NCBI GenBank assembly: GCA_029817715.1
Contig: JARUPY010000606.1
Location: forward strand, 6,634,001 to 6,698,000
DNA length: 64,000 nucleotides
Reading direction: 5' to 3'
DNA from: Melastoma dodecandrum
Taxonomy: Eukaryota; Streptophyta; Magnoliopsida; Myrtales; Melastomataceae
The notes beneath the pieces are model-generated. The model saw nothing but the letters and a program-made list of their open reading frames with translations. It was not told where the DNA came from and ran no database searches. The number at the start of each line of letters is the position of its first letter. Position 1 is the first letter of the stretch. Position numbers and translations under genes: made by a program. Of this stretch, positions 22,819-35,064 are shown piece by piece.

Positions 22819-24187
22819 TCATATATTTCGCGAGGGTAATTTCCTCGATTCCAAGAAATTCTTCTTCTTTGGCTCACGGGAAGAAATGTAATCCATGAAG
22901 CACACGAAGGTTGTGTCCCTATACAGGCTCGGGTTCACCTCGTCCACTAGCTCGGTCCACGGCCTCACCGTGGCATCGAATGGGAAACTGTGTATCGAGA
23001 CGACCGAGATGCGAGACCTCTCGTGGTTGGCCAACACCCTATGGACGATGCTCCTGTACCTCCCGTTGCTGAAGATCTCAAGGTGGTCCCCGACGTTGAC
23101 GGCGAACGACCCGGGCACAGGATCTACGGTTACCCACTCCTCCTCGTGGTGGACTTGGAGCCCCGCGACTTCGTCTTGTAGCAACAGCGTGAGGAACCCA
23201 TAGTCGGAATGCGGAGGCATCCCTAGCGTCAGATTGGGCTGCGGGCATGGAGGGTAGCAGTTCATGACCATCAGTTGGCTCCCAGCTTTGAACATCTCCA
23301 TGACATTACCAACATTGCGATCGATCCCATCGTCGCTTATGTTGTCCACCCCGGGTCCTTCATTGTTGGGTTTGTGAAGGATCAGCAGGCCTTCTAGTAT
23401 TGCCTCCATTAGGACCAAGGACATGTGTTTTGTCTCCCTTGCGTAGTTTGCCACCAATTTCCTAAACCATGTAAGTAATTCAAATATTTTGCGCCATTTT
23501 TTTTAGTATCCCTTTTTGTTCATTGTTGAAGACGGATGGTTAGGGGGTGGTTAATTACCGAAAGTCGGCGGGCGAAGACGGCCAGTGCCGGAGCGACCCC
23601 TCGGACATGGTCGGGGGACACGTTATCTTGAGGAAGTCCCTCCAACATAAGACGTTGTCCTTCTTCTGGTTCATGCTCGTCCCGTACCGTACAGGCAAGA
23701 ACATGTCCGGTGACATGTACGTCTCCCTCTCCTCGAATGGCTGTTTGAAGAATCCCGCGGTCACATCGATCATGTCCGTCAGTATCTCCGTAGGGATCCC
23801 ATGATTCACCACCTGGCATCCATCATCGGCGTGTCATAAACCCCTTCATCATTTCGTTGTTTGTAACGGCGAAATCGGACGAAAGTTGCTAACCTGGAAG
23901 AAGCCATGCGTCTCGCAGGCTTCCGCAATGGACTCGACGACCCTGCGGCGGTTCGGCCCTCGCAGCTCCCGGAAGTCGACCATCGGCAGCCTTATGCTGT
24001 TCCCTGACCGAAGGGGACTCAAATTCCCATCCTTGGACCTCGGTCTCTCGTGCAGTGGCAGCACGTACTTGTCAGGCAAAACCGTGAGCCCCCTCTCGGA
24101 CAAGTACTTCACTCCCTTATCGTACACGTGACCGCGTCCACCAACTGCGGCCTCGTTTTCCTTCTCCGCAGAGCCCTCCACCTTCAT
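22819..24187 (-). CDS. 2-oxoglutarate/Fe(II) dioxygenase, DMR6/DLO-like
   Basis: A soluble 2-oxoglutarate-dependent oxygenase (DOXC class). Relatives hydroxylate flavonoids, salicylate or alkaloids; the substrate here is unknown. Three exons, 24187-23894, 23812-23559 and 23461-22819, join in frame to 396 residues. The N-terminal domain has RLPMVDFRELRG and VVNHGIP. The catalytic domain has NCYPPCPQPNLTLGMPPHSD, giving the His-x-Asp iron ligands in HSD. It also has the distal His in IVHRVL and the 2OG-binding Arg-x-Ser in RISVVS. The C-terminus SSREPKKKNFLESRKL is typical of DMR6/DLO and flavanone-3-dioxygenase-3-like proteins. A 15-residue acidic insert (NNEGPGVDNISDDG) lies before the catalytic fold. 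The ATG at 24187 is the only plausible start. It is intact, and no pathway neighbour is seen. Confidence 0.93.
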
Positions 24188-26231
24188 TATCTAGTCGGAG
24201 GAAACAACGCTCGCAATGCGTGGAGGGGGGCGGAGGAAGTTGTGGGAAAGAGATGGAAACTATGGCGGTCTATTTGTTATTTAGCAAGGGGGAAGATAAA
24301 AGTGATCAAATGGAATTTATAGAAATTCTCAACTTTCAAAAAATTTATTCAATATAATATAAATTAAGTATTATTCTAAGCTTTTACGTCAAAATGATAA
24401 ATTCGATGTTAGAGTTTCAACCAAACCTCAACTAATAATTGTTAAAGATAAAAAGCATGATATAGAAAGTATACTACTTTTAAATCATATTTAACGCAAG
24501 GGACTAACGTATGCACACCGGGGAGTATGAAACCAGTTTTAGAACGTGTAGTATCTTTGGACAAGGGGGATGCGGTCGGAAAGACGAGACCATCGCCCTC
24601 GATGGGCTCTGTCAAAAACTTTGGTCGCGATCCGTCGATCGACGATCCAAACAAGAGCTGAATTTAGTAAGCACTAGTCCACTTACAAAGGACCGGTTCG
24701 TGGCATGATTGACATGGTGTTCCATGGACGATGGTCTTTCTAGGGAAAAATAAATAACCCAAACGCCTTCAACCAACTCAAAGGGACGACAAGAAACAGG
24801 AAACTTTTGGATGAGCAGATGGACCGACGTCATGTTATCGGAGTGTGTCACTAGTCACGCGTAGATAAGATGTCCAATACGGGCAAATGCATAGATTCAG
24901 TTCTTCCTCAATCATTAAGGAATAAATATTTACCTCAAACTAATTAATTAGTTTGGAGAAAAAGCAAAACCAAACTCAACCCCATCCACATTTTCAGACG
25001 GCTTGCTTGTTTGGTTGACTTCGGATTTTTTCTTCCGATTTTAATTTCTAATCTTCAAATTTATATACTCCACAAGGATTTCTATACTGTCCAATGTATA
25101 AATCGTGGGCGTAGTTTTGATGCGAGTGTATTGCAATCCGAATTTTGTTACAATCGTGTTGTAAAATTTCTTGATTAATGTTTATAAATTCATGTTAAAA
25201 CTGATTTTATTCTTTAAAGAAATCGGTATTTTCGTCCTAAAAATTGAGAGAATGCCGATTTCCCCCTTCTAGAACGAATTCAGTGTTTCAAACACTAATT
25301 TTTATGATTTTTTAGAGCATTGATTATCTTAAGAAATAAAATTGATATTTCAAATCTTAATTTAAGGACATTAGTTAAAAAATTTTAAAATTAATGACCC
25401 TATTTTACGAAATAATTTAGTTACTCGTTTATCTTTGCAATCCAAGGTTTAGATTCGTCATTGTGAGAACAGGTCAAAATGCCTTCAATCTATCAACAGA
25501 GGTTGTCCCCCCCCCCCCTCCCTTATTGTTGTGGCTAGCTCACTCCTTTGAGAAGCTGGCGTGGTAGAAAGTAGGAAAATATCGACCTTTCCTCACATTG
25601 GGATGATGACCCCTTTGAGTCTACAGACACCTGATGTAAATAAAAATGGACTGTCGCTTGTCTTGTTCCCTCTGAAATGATGTAATAACTAGAAACCATG
25701 GCCATCATCATATTCCCGGTCTGAACCCAGTTGGGGGGAGTCGCATATCATTGTCATCAATGAAAGGTCGGGGGAGATCGTGACGATTTTGTCCTAACGG
25801 CGTGTCTCCCTTGTGCACATTTGAACTGTGAGGCATATGAATGGGACCCCTCCCCCCTATCCCTACACCAAAAGACAAAAGAACCCCAACCCCCCGAAGA
25901 TGAAGCTACCCCGAAAAGGAAACAATCGGTAACATATTCGTATCCAAATCCAAATCGGACACTAGATAGAGGCAAGTAACGTGTGAAATGGGTTTTGAAG
26001 TCGGGTGGCCCGCCATTCCATCTCATGTCATGCCAAGCCGAAACCTCTCTGACCGAGGCAAAACTTTAGTTTGGTTTATGATTGCCGCGTTTAACTTCAG
26101 TGGTCCGAAAGGGGACACCAAATTCGTAACTCGAACCAAATCCGATGCACAATTCTTGTCGGGTCGGCCCATAAAATGTTCAAACCCAAATCCATGTTTA
26201 TACCACATGATGCGACGAGCAAAGAGCCTCA
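24188..26231. other. AT-rich spacer, promoter of the DLO-like gene
   Basis: The right flank of the dioxygenase start is its probable promoter. The rest is AT-rich with poly-C at about 25508-25518 and no coding motif. Open frames at 25757-26242 carry nothing recognisable. Confidence 0.4.
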
Positions 26232-26868
26232 TTAGGTCCTAGGAATTGTCTTAATTAATCCTATGTTCTGGAGAAACCCCGGTATGATGGGCAGGATCCC
26301 GATGCTAGCGCGGCTGTAGCGGCCCAGTTGAACCCCCCGGAGTAGTGTTAAGGGCTCCCGATGGACTCCGGGTGTAGAGATGTTTATGTTCAGGTGGGTC
26401 TCTCGGACGAGGCAGTAGTCTGCTAGGATTATCCCGCCGGAGTAGCCCCCGAGCCACATTTTTTAGTTGAAGCTCTCGCTCGATTTGGAGAGCCACCTTG
26501 GCTGGAATGCTAACCCCCCCACCCCCCCCAGGATTGCTGTTATCAGGGCTCTGGTTCGGATAAGGTGAATTGGGTTGAGTTAAGGTTGACTAGGGCATTC
26601 GCCAGGGTGACAACATTTGGTCGCGATGTTTGTTGAGGCGGTTGACAGGCTTATCCCGAGGATCGCCAGGGCTATCGTCCAGACACCACTAATCTCCCCC
26701 AGGACACCGCTACCTTTCATTGCCTTTGGCATAAGGAGAAATATCGCCTCTCCCTTATTCACGTCTCAATCTCATTCCACCCTCATCCGACCAACGCCCG
26801 CAGGGTGGGGACGTGCGCCCCCTTGACCCTGAAGGCTGACCTGGCAAGGACAGGGAAAGGAATCTCGT
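26232..26868 (-). pseudogene. NCS1 nucleobase transporter pseudogene, C-terminal part
   Basis: Minus-strand pieces match the plastid purine/uracil NCS1 permease family (PLUTO-like). Beside the retrotransposon edge it reads [20 protein letters not shown]. Then come GEAIFLLMPKA, LGISLSTASTNIA, ANALVNLNSTQF (other frame), GGIILADYCLVRETHLNI, LYTRSPSGA (other frame) and GILPIIPGFLQNIGL, ending at a premature TAA (26232-26234). Several frameshifts are present, and most transmembrane helices between the N-terminal third and the STNIA motif are missing. The N-terminal part of the same gene lies at 32546-32833, beyond the inserted Gypsy element. The gene is non-functional; whether decay began before or after the insertion is unknown. 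Confidence 0.85.
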
Positions 26869-26873
26869 ACCGC

Positions 26874-27379
26874 TGATATGTGGTAAAATGGAAAACCAGT
26901 CCTAGCTACTACAGAGCACATAGATAAACTACAGCAAGAACAGAATTACTATTTCATTCCACAGAAGAACAACGCAGCCCACTATTCACACCCACAACCG
27001 TCAACAAAACCCCGACAGCCCAAGCCAACTATGTCCAACGCCGATCACCACATCACTACCACCTGCGCCATTTCCCTGCTTCGTTTGAGATCTAACTAAC
27101 TCCTCCGGCTGCCGCAATTCCCCCTATATAATGATAGTTCCCGGGCTGGGCCAGACCCGACGCACAAGCCCACTTTAATACCCAGCCCACTATTTAAAAT
27201 GTAACGATTCTAACGGCTACTAACGGCCAAGTCTTCACGCACCCCCGCCCTTTTCTTCTGCCTTCCCTCCCGTCTGCTACCAGATACCCCTAAGCTCCTG
27301 CAATTATCTCCTTCTTCGCCATTGCTTCTCTTTATTCCTTCTCTCCTCCGTCACACCTCAGCCAATCACCCTCGTATCA
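26874..27379 (-). repeat. Downstream (3') LTR of the NCS1-inserted Gypsy element
   Basis: 506 bases, plus-strand ends TGATATGTGG and CTCGTATCA. Flanked on the left by the ACCGC target copy. Contains a TATATAATG core at about 27126. Confidence 0.92.
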
Positions 27380-27384
27380 AGCGC

Positions 27385-30300
27385 CCCTCCTTGGAGTACA
27401 CTTGTCCTTAAGTGTACAACCTGGGTATTTGTTTTTTAACTCAAAGAGAAGCTTCCATGTTGCATCTTCCTCCAATTCTCCTGTCCATTGCACCAAAACT
27501 TTAGTAACGGCACGATTACATCTTTTAACCATTCGCCTGGCTAAAATTGTAATAGGTTTCTTGTCCCGAGGTTCGCAGAACTCCGGTAATGCAGAAGAGA
27601 CTCGAGATATATCAGCAACACTTCGGTGCAGCTTGGAAACGTGGAAGGTGGGGTGGATAACAGACCCTACAGGTAACTCCAGTCGATAAGCCACCTTGCC
27701 AATGCGATCAATCGCCTTATAAGGTCCATAAAACAGAGGAGACAGCTTGTGGTAGTTTCTCCGTGCTACCGATTGTTGTCTGTAAGGTTTGAGTTTTACA
27801 AACACCCAATCCCCGATGGCAAACTCTCTCTCAGATCTATGCTTGTCGGCCTACTGTTTCATACGATGCTGTGCCCCGTCCAGTTGGAACCTCAGCAGTT
27901 TGATCATTCCTTCTCGGTCCCTCAGCTCCCGATCCACCAATGGCAAAACATGGTCATTGGGAAGGTAGGGTATATGTATAGGGGGCAGGCACCCATATAG
28001 AGCTTCAAAAGGGCTCATCTGAATGGCTGAGTGGTAGGTACTGTTGTACCACCATTTAGCCAATGATAGCCACCTGCCCCACTCCTTCGGACAATCCCCC
28101 ACCATACACCTCAAATAGGTTTCTAGGCAACGATTCAGGACTTCTGTCTGCCCATCGCTCTGAGGATGGTAAATTGTAGACATGTGCAGCTCTACTCCCT
28201 GCAGAACTTGCTCATGAAGATGGTGTCGCGATCTATCACAATGGTGGCTGGTAGACCATGCAGCTTGAATATGTTATCCAAGAAGACCTGTGCAACTTCT
28301 TTGGCTGAATAGGGATGTCGCAAAGCCAGAAAATGTCCATATTTGCTCAGCCTGTCAACCACTACTAAAATACTATCCTTTCCTTGCGATAGAGGTAGGC
28401 CCTCGATAAAATCCATAGAAATATCCCTCCAGATCTCGTTGGGTATTGGCAGAGGCTGCAACAATCCAGGTGAAGCCGCATTATCATACTTGCATCTCAG
28501 ACATACAGCACACTCTCTTATAAACTGTCGGACTTCTCTCTCCACCCCATTCCAAAAGAACAAACTCGTGATTCTTTTACATATAGCTAGCACCCCTGAG
28601 TGACCCCTAGTTGGGCTGCTATGGAATAAACAGATGATTTTTCGTTTGAGCTCCTTACTATCACCCACCACCAACTTGGACCGCCTTTTCAAGAAGCCCT
28701 GTTGCCATTGATACTTCAAATGAGTCTATTGAGTCTGTCTTCCCTTTTTTAGCCCTTCTATTAAACTAGCCCATTTGGCATCAGTTTCCCAACTTTCCTT
28801 AATCTCATCCAACAGAGTCGGTGAGTATTCAGAAGTGATGGTGGAAAACAGCTCTGGCCCCTGAATCCTAGACAAGGCATCTGCAGCAACATTCTCCCTC
28901 ACTCTTTTATACATTATTTCATAATCATAACCCATCAACTTTGCTAGCCACTTGAATTGGCTTTCGGTGTGGAGTCTCTGCTCTAACAAGTATTTCAAGC
29001 TCCGATGGTTCGTCTGAATGATGAAGTGTCTTCCAGTCAGATAATGGTGCCACTTTCCTACCGCGTACACGATTGAGTATAGCTCTTTCTCATAAACAGA
29101 TAGACCATAGTGCCGTTGGTTAAGATGCTTACTGATATAAGCTATGGGATGGCTCTTCTGCTTTAAAACAACACCAATGCCCACCTCGCATGCATCTGTT
29201 TCCACTACGAAGGTCTCAGTGACATCTGGGAGGGCTAAGACCGCGGCTGAACTCAACAATTTCTTCAACAGATTGAATGCCTCCTGAGCCTGAGCTGACC
29301 ACTGGAAAGCATCTTTTTTTCAACAGACCTGTTAACGTCCAACTGATAATGCCATACCCCTTCATGAACCTCCGATAGTATCCACTCAAACCTAAGAATC
29401 CCTTCAGCTGCTTCACTGTAGTGGGAATTGGCCACTCTTGAACCGCCCTCACATTGGCTGGATCAGTGGAAACGCCTTCTGCACCGATAAAATGCCTAAG
29501 ATATTCCACCCTTGAACTCCCAAACGCACATTTAGACCTTTTGGCGAACATGGTATGCTGCCTCTGAATTGATAGAGCCAGTTGCAGATGTTTTGCATGC
29601 TCCCCCTGGTCTTGCTGTAAACCAGTATATCGTCGAAGAAAACAAGGATGAATTTCCTAAGATAGGGCCTAAAAATAGTATTCATGAGCCCTTGAAATGT
29701 TAGGGGCGTTGGTGAGGCCAAACGGCATCACCAGAAACTCATAATGGCCGTCGTGTGTCCTAAAAGCCGTCTTGTATACATCCTGCGGAGCCATCCTAAT
29801 CTGGTGATACCCTACCCTCAAGTCGATCTTCGAGAAGATTGTGGCACCAAACAACTCATCCAACAGCTCTTCTATGATGGGAATGGGATACTTATCCTTC
29901 ACTGTGAGAGCATTCAATTCCCTATAGTCCACGCATAACCTCCATGATTTGTCCTTCTTCTTAACTAAGACCACTGGTGAGGAAAACGAGCTCCTACTTG
30001 GTTGGATCACCCCGGCATTTAATAGCTCTTGTATCATACGCTCAATCACATTCTTCTGCGTTGCTGAGTGTCGATACGGTCTGACATTGACCCCCTACAC
30101 CCCCTCCTTCAGCTGGATCACATGTTCATGTCCTCTAAAAGGGGGAAAACCTTTTGGTTCCTTGAATAGATCTTCAAAAGAAGATATTACTTCTTCCTAA
30201 TCCAGTTGCTCTTCGTTACCTTCGAGGGCACAACAATACAATGGGAGTTCAGCCCACCCTTCAACTTGCACTTCCATCCAACAAGAGATGTAAGTTGGAA

Positions 30301-30856
30301 TTACATTTCTCCAAGTTCTACCCTCCTTTGTTGTCAACTGCAACACTTTGCTGTCCAAGGTTTGCTCATTGCCCACCAACCTCACCTCATTTTGTTCCCA
30401 TATAAACCGCATTATAGCCTCTTGGAAATTCCAAGTGATATCGCCCAATTCAGCTAGACACTTGACTCCCAATACCATCTCACACCCTCCCAAGGCAATC
30501 AGATAAAAGTCAGCCACAAAACTATGGCCCTGCACCTCCCATTCAAACCTCTTCAGCATGCTAGTACAGTAGATACTTCTGCCATCCGCAACCATTACCC
30601 GCACAGGAGCTATGGGAACAGCAGCCAAATTCATCCCTTTAACCACTCCCAAATCTAAAAAATTATGGGTGCTTCCTGAATCAATTAATATGTTTAAACT
30701 CTTCCTCTTGACCTGCCCTACCACCTTCATCGTTTGGATCCCTGTTCCTCCTTCTACCCCTTTCATAGCATGCATGGTTACTGTAATGTCTTCTCGCCCT
30801 TCTGACAATCTATCCCAGTTATATTTATAAAAAAAAAAATCTATCACAGTTATCAT
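27385..30856 (-). pseudogene. Gypsy element 1 pol region (broken)
   Basis: Domains in order on the minus strand: aspartic protease with LIDSGSTHNFLD (about 30690); reverse transcriptase with [21 protein letters not shown] and the [10 protein letters not shown] active site (30049-29449); RNase H beginning VETDACEVGIG (about 29200). Then come a zinc-binding HHCC-type region and integrase with MDFIEGLPLS and VIDRDTIF (28719-28192), and a C-terminal chromodomain-like piece VLVQWTGELEEDATW (about 27460). At least five frame breaks separate these parts. The order integrase after RT marks Ty3/Gypsy. Confidence 0.88.
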
Positions 30857-32002
30857 CTCCCTTCATGACTTCCTCCCCTTCTTCTGGTCCTTCTTCTACA
30901 ATCAGAGAGAAAAATTGCCGCCTAGCACGCCTATGAGATCGGGTGAATGGTTCATTGCATCCGAAGCATAGTCCCTTCAATATCCTCTCTTCTATCTCTT
31001 CTTGTGTTAGGCGTCTCCTTCCTTGAGAAGCATTTCTAGTATCTTCCCCAGCTATAAATCCCCTATTATTGCCACCTCGGTAGGGACTACCTGGACTACC
31101 AGAACTATCAGACAATCCTGCATTCCTCAGGGTTCCCATGCTTGTAGGCGTGGTAACTGCAAGCTCCCCTCTCACCCCCACTTCTCTCGCAGCCACCATA
31201 TTGGTGAATCATGGTGGCCTCGCTCCTTGCCCAATTTCGATGAGTGGTGCATCCTGGCTCAAAATCATGGCGTTTGCTTGAGCACTAAGCAGATCCACTA
31301 GTCGAAGCAGCCACAGAGTGCTCCTGTATTCTTCATTTAAACCATTGAAGAATAAGCTAACCTGAAATTACATTGGCAAGCCTATCTTCTCCAGGACCCC
31401 CCTCAAACAAGAATCAAATTCAGCCATATAAAAGTAAAGGTTATCTAACTTTCCCTCCTGCTTCAGATTCTTCATTTTTCCCATAGGATCTTCGAACACT
31501 TCTGCTCCAAATCGCCGGTTGAGTGCTGCTGCATATTCCTCCCAGCACAGAGGCGATCCCGTGCTTCTATTTTTGAAGAAGGTGTAATGCCACTGCAAGG
31601 CCCCGCCATATATGTAGAGTGAAGGTAGTTTGACCTTCTTATCATTTGGCACACCCTCGAACTCGAAGTAGCGCTCACTTATACAACAAATCTTCTAAGT
31701 TATTCCCATCGAAATTAGGGAACTCAATCTTAGGCATAACAAATGTAATGGGTCCTCTACTTGTCACCTCCACTTCCCTGACCACAGTCCTCTCAGCTAC
31801 ACACCCCTTTCCAACATCGACGACCCAGAATCCTTCCTCTTATCCAACTCCGACAATTGTGCATCTCCGTCAGCCGAAACACCGTATGAGTCTGCATATC
31901 CTTCATTTGCGTCGTCATTAACTCCATTCGCTGCATCATTTCATTCAACACCGAGTTCATGGCTTCTTGGTCCCTTTTCAACTCTCCATACCTCGTCTCC
32001 AT
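30825..32002 (-). pseudogene. Gypsy element 1 gag region (broken)
   Basis: The minus strand starts METRYGELKRDQEAMNSVL, a coiled region. It continues with a capsid-type segment (ALQWHYTFF, WEEYAAALNRRFG, DSCLRGVLEKIGLPM) at 31652-31368. It ends in a knuckle-like CFGCNEPF…H near 30960, where the last cysteine is lost. The parts lie in different frames, so no full gag product is possible. Confidence 0.75.
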
Positions 32003-32034
32003 AGCTTACCACAAGATCGATGCTCTGATACCCT

Positions 32035-32540
32035 TGATCTGTGGTAAAATTGAAAACCGATCCTCGCTACTACAGAGCACGCAGATAAACTACAGCAAGA
32101 ACAAAATTACTATTTCATTCCACAGAAGAACAACGCAGCCCACTATTCACACCCACAACCGTCAACAAAACCCCGACAGCCCAAACCAATTATGTCCAAC
32201 GCCGATCACCACATAACTACCACCTGCGCCATTTCCCTGCTTCGTTTGAGATCTAACTAACTCCTCCGGCTGCCGCAATTCCCCCTATATAATGATAGTT
32301 CCCGGGCTGGGCCAGACCCGACGCGCAAACCCACTTTAATACCCAGCTCACTATTTAAAATGCAACGATTCTAACGGCTACTACCGGCCAAGTCTTCACG
32401 CGCCCCCGCCCTTTCCTTCTGCTTTTCCTCCTGTCTGCTACCAGATACCCCTAAGCTCCTGGAATCATCTCCTTCTTCGCCAATGCTTCTCTTTATTCCT
32501 CCTCTCCTCCGTCACACCTCAGCCAATAACCCTCGTATCT
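32035..32540 (-). repeat. Upstream (5') LTR of the NCS1-inserted Gypsy element
   Basis: 506 bases, plus-strand ends TGATCTGTGG and CTCGTATCT. The last base differs from the canonical A. Followed by the second ACCGC copy. Confidence 0.92.
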
Positions 32541-32545
32541 ACCGC

Positions 32546-32833
32546 GTCCCCGGGTTACCTGCAAGCACGAGCGGCACCAGGAGCATCATGGTCGCGATTC
32601 CCTGCCACCAGGGCCATCCCAAGGTCGACAAGGCTTCCAACCAGGTAATAGGAGGGTACCCCGACAACTAGCCCAACCCACAGGCTCGCCATCTCCCAAT
32701 CAGAGAGGGTCCTCTTGGCAGGCTTAGCGGGGCGGAGGCCGTCGTTGGTCAGGGTTGGGTCGGGCTCGGCCGGCGAGTCATCACTAGCAGCACTAATGCC
32801 GCCACTACCATGACTCTTCCTAGCAAATCCCAT
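32546..32833 (-). pseudogene. NCS1 nucleobase transporter pseudogene, N-terminal part
   Basis: Begins at ATG 32833. It carries [40 protein letters not shown] and [11 protein letters not shown], the first two NCS1 helices. After a one-base frame change come LLVPLVLAG and NPGTR, ending exactly at the retrotransposon target site. The Arg codon continues as [11 protein letters not shown] on the other side of the element (26873 downward), so the two parts were one exon. Native NCS1 proteins import purines and uracil through the plastid envelope. Confidence 0.85.
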
Positions 32834-33939
32834 GGCTCTCTTGTAAGTGATGCGCTCGACCTCGACACGATTAGTACATTTTGTTGTACCAGATTTGAAG
32901 GACAGAGATCTGAGGGGAGTAACGAATTTGGGCGGGATGGGGAGTGGGAATCCGGAGACGGAGATGGGATCTTAATCACTTGGACAACATCCGGCGATGA
33001 TGGGTGGGGGGTTCTTAGGACAAAAGACCGAAGATTCAGGACCTTTTGTCTTGTCGGGTTGATGATGGCCGGGTAGATAGGAGGAGATGGTTGGACAACA
33101 GAAAAACGTAAGAGCGTTGGAAAATCAATCGACTTTGCCCAAAATGAAATTACTCCAATCTGGGTTTGCTTCAGTTGGGTTGCCCTAAGCGGGGATTCGA
33201 TTCGATTCGATTTGGGGTTAAGTTCACAGAAGTGGCACTGTTTTGTCTAAGATCCCATTTTTTTTTCCCTTTCTTGAACAATAATTGCACGTGTTTTAGG
33301 TTGATTTGGTAAATCATGTCACGACCCGATTGGATGGAGGAGGTCACATCGGAATCACTCGGACACGTTAAAAAAAAATCATTCCACGAGGTTGGGAAGC
33401 AATTCATTTGCAATGAAGGGCTGCTTCATTTTCTTATTAATGATAACAATAACAACAAATACAATGATACAAAGTGATCCATCCAATCCAATCCACATCA
33501 TTATTTGAACCTTCCCACATGTGTGTTGTGGTGTGACTTTTCCATGAATGGTCCCCCCCCCCCCCAAATTATAAAAAGGGTCACGGCTAACTTCCCCCCT
33601 TAAAGGCCACCCCCCCATGATCATTACATTACATCTCACTAACCCAAATAAGACTCAGAGAAAAGAATCAAGCTACGACATGTTATTTTTATTCCTTTCC
33701 CGCTGCAATAATAATTGTTAGAACCCCTTTTAATGTACGTATTCGGAACATGTAAGAATAATTAACCCCCCACCCCCAATGTATAAACTATCGGGAGGGA
33801 TGCCCAAGAAAGGGAAAAGGAGAAAAAGATAAATGTAACGTGACTATACCTTCCCCCAAATTAAATGTGTTTGTGTGTGTGTCTGTGATTGATAAAAACC
33901 AAGTAGAAAGAGCTCCTTTTTTTTTCATGTGTTCTTGTC
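32834..33939. other. Former NCS1 promoter region and PLATZ 3' flank
   Basis: No coding signal. The left half was the upstream region of the NCS1 gene. The right half includes the likely 3' UTR of the minus-strand PLATZ gene, with a poly-C run at about 33551-33564. Confidence 0.4.
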
Positions 33940-35064
33940 TTAGGACCACAGTGGCGCCCGCCGCGGGACCCCCTTCCGTCTCTTGGTGCTTGGACTAGCC
34001 CCTTGGGGGGACGGCTTGCTGGACCGATGATGTGCGCCTCCTCGCCTCGAGGCCCCTTGGGGATGATCTGTGATGATCCCCTGTTGTTGTTGTGGTTTAT
34101 GTTGGTCTCCATCCTCGTTGGTGGTCTGCCCCAATTCGAAGCTGGTGTTCCCACCATTCCTCCTAACGCCAGCAAGCTGCGGGAGAATATTAGACAATCA
34201 GGGATGATAAATAATTGGCATAATGAGGGTCTTTGTTAACTAAACAATAATTTAGGAGAGAGGTAGGGTTGGGGGGAGGGGGGGTGGGGGCCAATCTATA
34301 TTGATGGGATGCACGGCATAACCACCATATGATGATGTTGATAACACCCATGTGATTGGAGGAGGAGGAGGAAGAATGGAAAGGGAGACAATCAGAAAAG
34401 AAATTATGAATATGAAGATGGATTGGACCCTTCACCTTACAACCCAAGGAGCAGAACCTTAATGTGTCCAGGAGGCTTCTCCCACAAATCTCGCAGACAT
34501 GGTGGTGGTGATGATTTGAGGAAGCTCCTCCTGGTCCTCCCCCCTTGTTGATGTAAGAACTGAGGTTGTTGTCTTGCGTTTGCGATGATGAGGATGATGA
34601 TTTGGGTTGGGGCCTCTGGTTTAGGAAGATTACCCTGGCGCTGTTGATCACGTATGTCTGAACCCCGCTCACATCGATCACCTTCTGCATCTCCCCCACC
34701 CTCACCACATCATGGTACGATGATCTCCTTATCTAATCCCACCACCGGAAAACAATGATCCACCCGAAGGAGAAAATCAGTACGGTGACGACCAATGGGG
34801 ACGGAGAAGGTTTCATCCCGTAAAAGTTCGGGCATCGTGTAAGGGAGGCAGAGTGACCTGGACGACGCGGTGATCGTGGTGGCGGGAGGAGTGGCAGTAG
34901 AAGCAGAAGGCGGCTGCTGCGGCAGGGACGGGGGCATCATTTCCGTTACAGTCAAGGCAGAACATGTTGCATTCGTTACGGGGGGAGTCAAGGTGGGAGC
35001 GACAGGCGGCGAAGAACCGGGTCTTGAGCAGCAGCTCCAACCACGGCGGGATTTCTCTGGACAT
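33940..35064 (-). CDS. PLATZ family zinc-dependent DNA-binding factor
   Basis: PLATZ proteins are plant-specific nuclear factors that bind A/T-rich DNA and often repress transcription. Three exons, 35064-34858, 34732-34436 and 34176-33940, join in frame to 246 residues, a usual length. Seen are [79 protein letters not shown] and [20 protein letters not shown]. The zinc Cys/His set is complete. Unusual inserts are [11 protein letters not shown] inside the first zinc region and a stretch of about 35 residues rich in Ser, Gly and His (SSSSSSQTQ … HHHHH) before CEIC. The start at 35064 gives [10 protein letters not shown], like other members; an upstream in-frame ATG at 35172 would add 36 proline-rich residues. 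Upstream antisense open frames are shadows of this gene. Confidence 0.92.

Larger units (their letters stand above)
26874..32540 (-). mobile_element. Ty3/Gypsy LTR retrotransposon inserted in NCS1
   Basis: A full-structure LTR element of 5667 bases in minus orientation. It has two 506-base LTRs (32540-32035 upstream, 27379-26874 downstream) and a primer-binding site GGGTATCAGAGCATCGA just inside the upstream LTR. A purine tract CCAAGGAGGGGCGCT precedes the downstream LTR. The 5-base target duplication ACCGC lies at 26869-26873 and 32541-32545. Gag, protease, RT, RNase H, integrase and a chromodomain-like tail occur in Gypsy order. Every domain is broken by stops or frameshifts. I count about 27 differences between LTRs by eye (near 95 percent identity), so insertion was fairly recent but not new. 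Confidence 0.93.
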
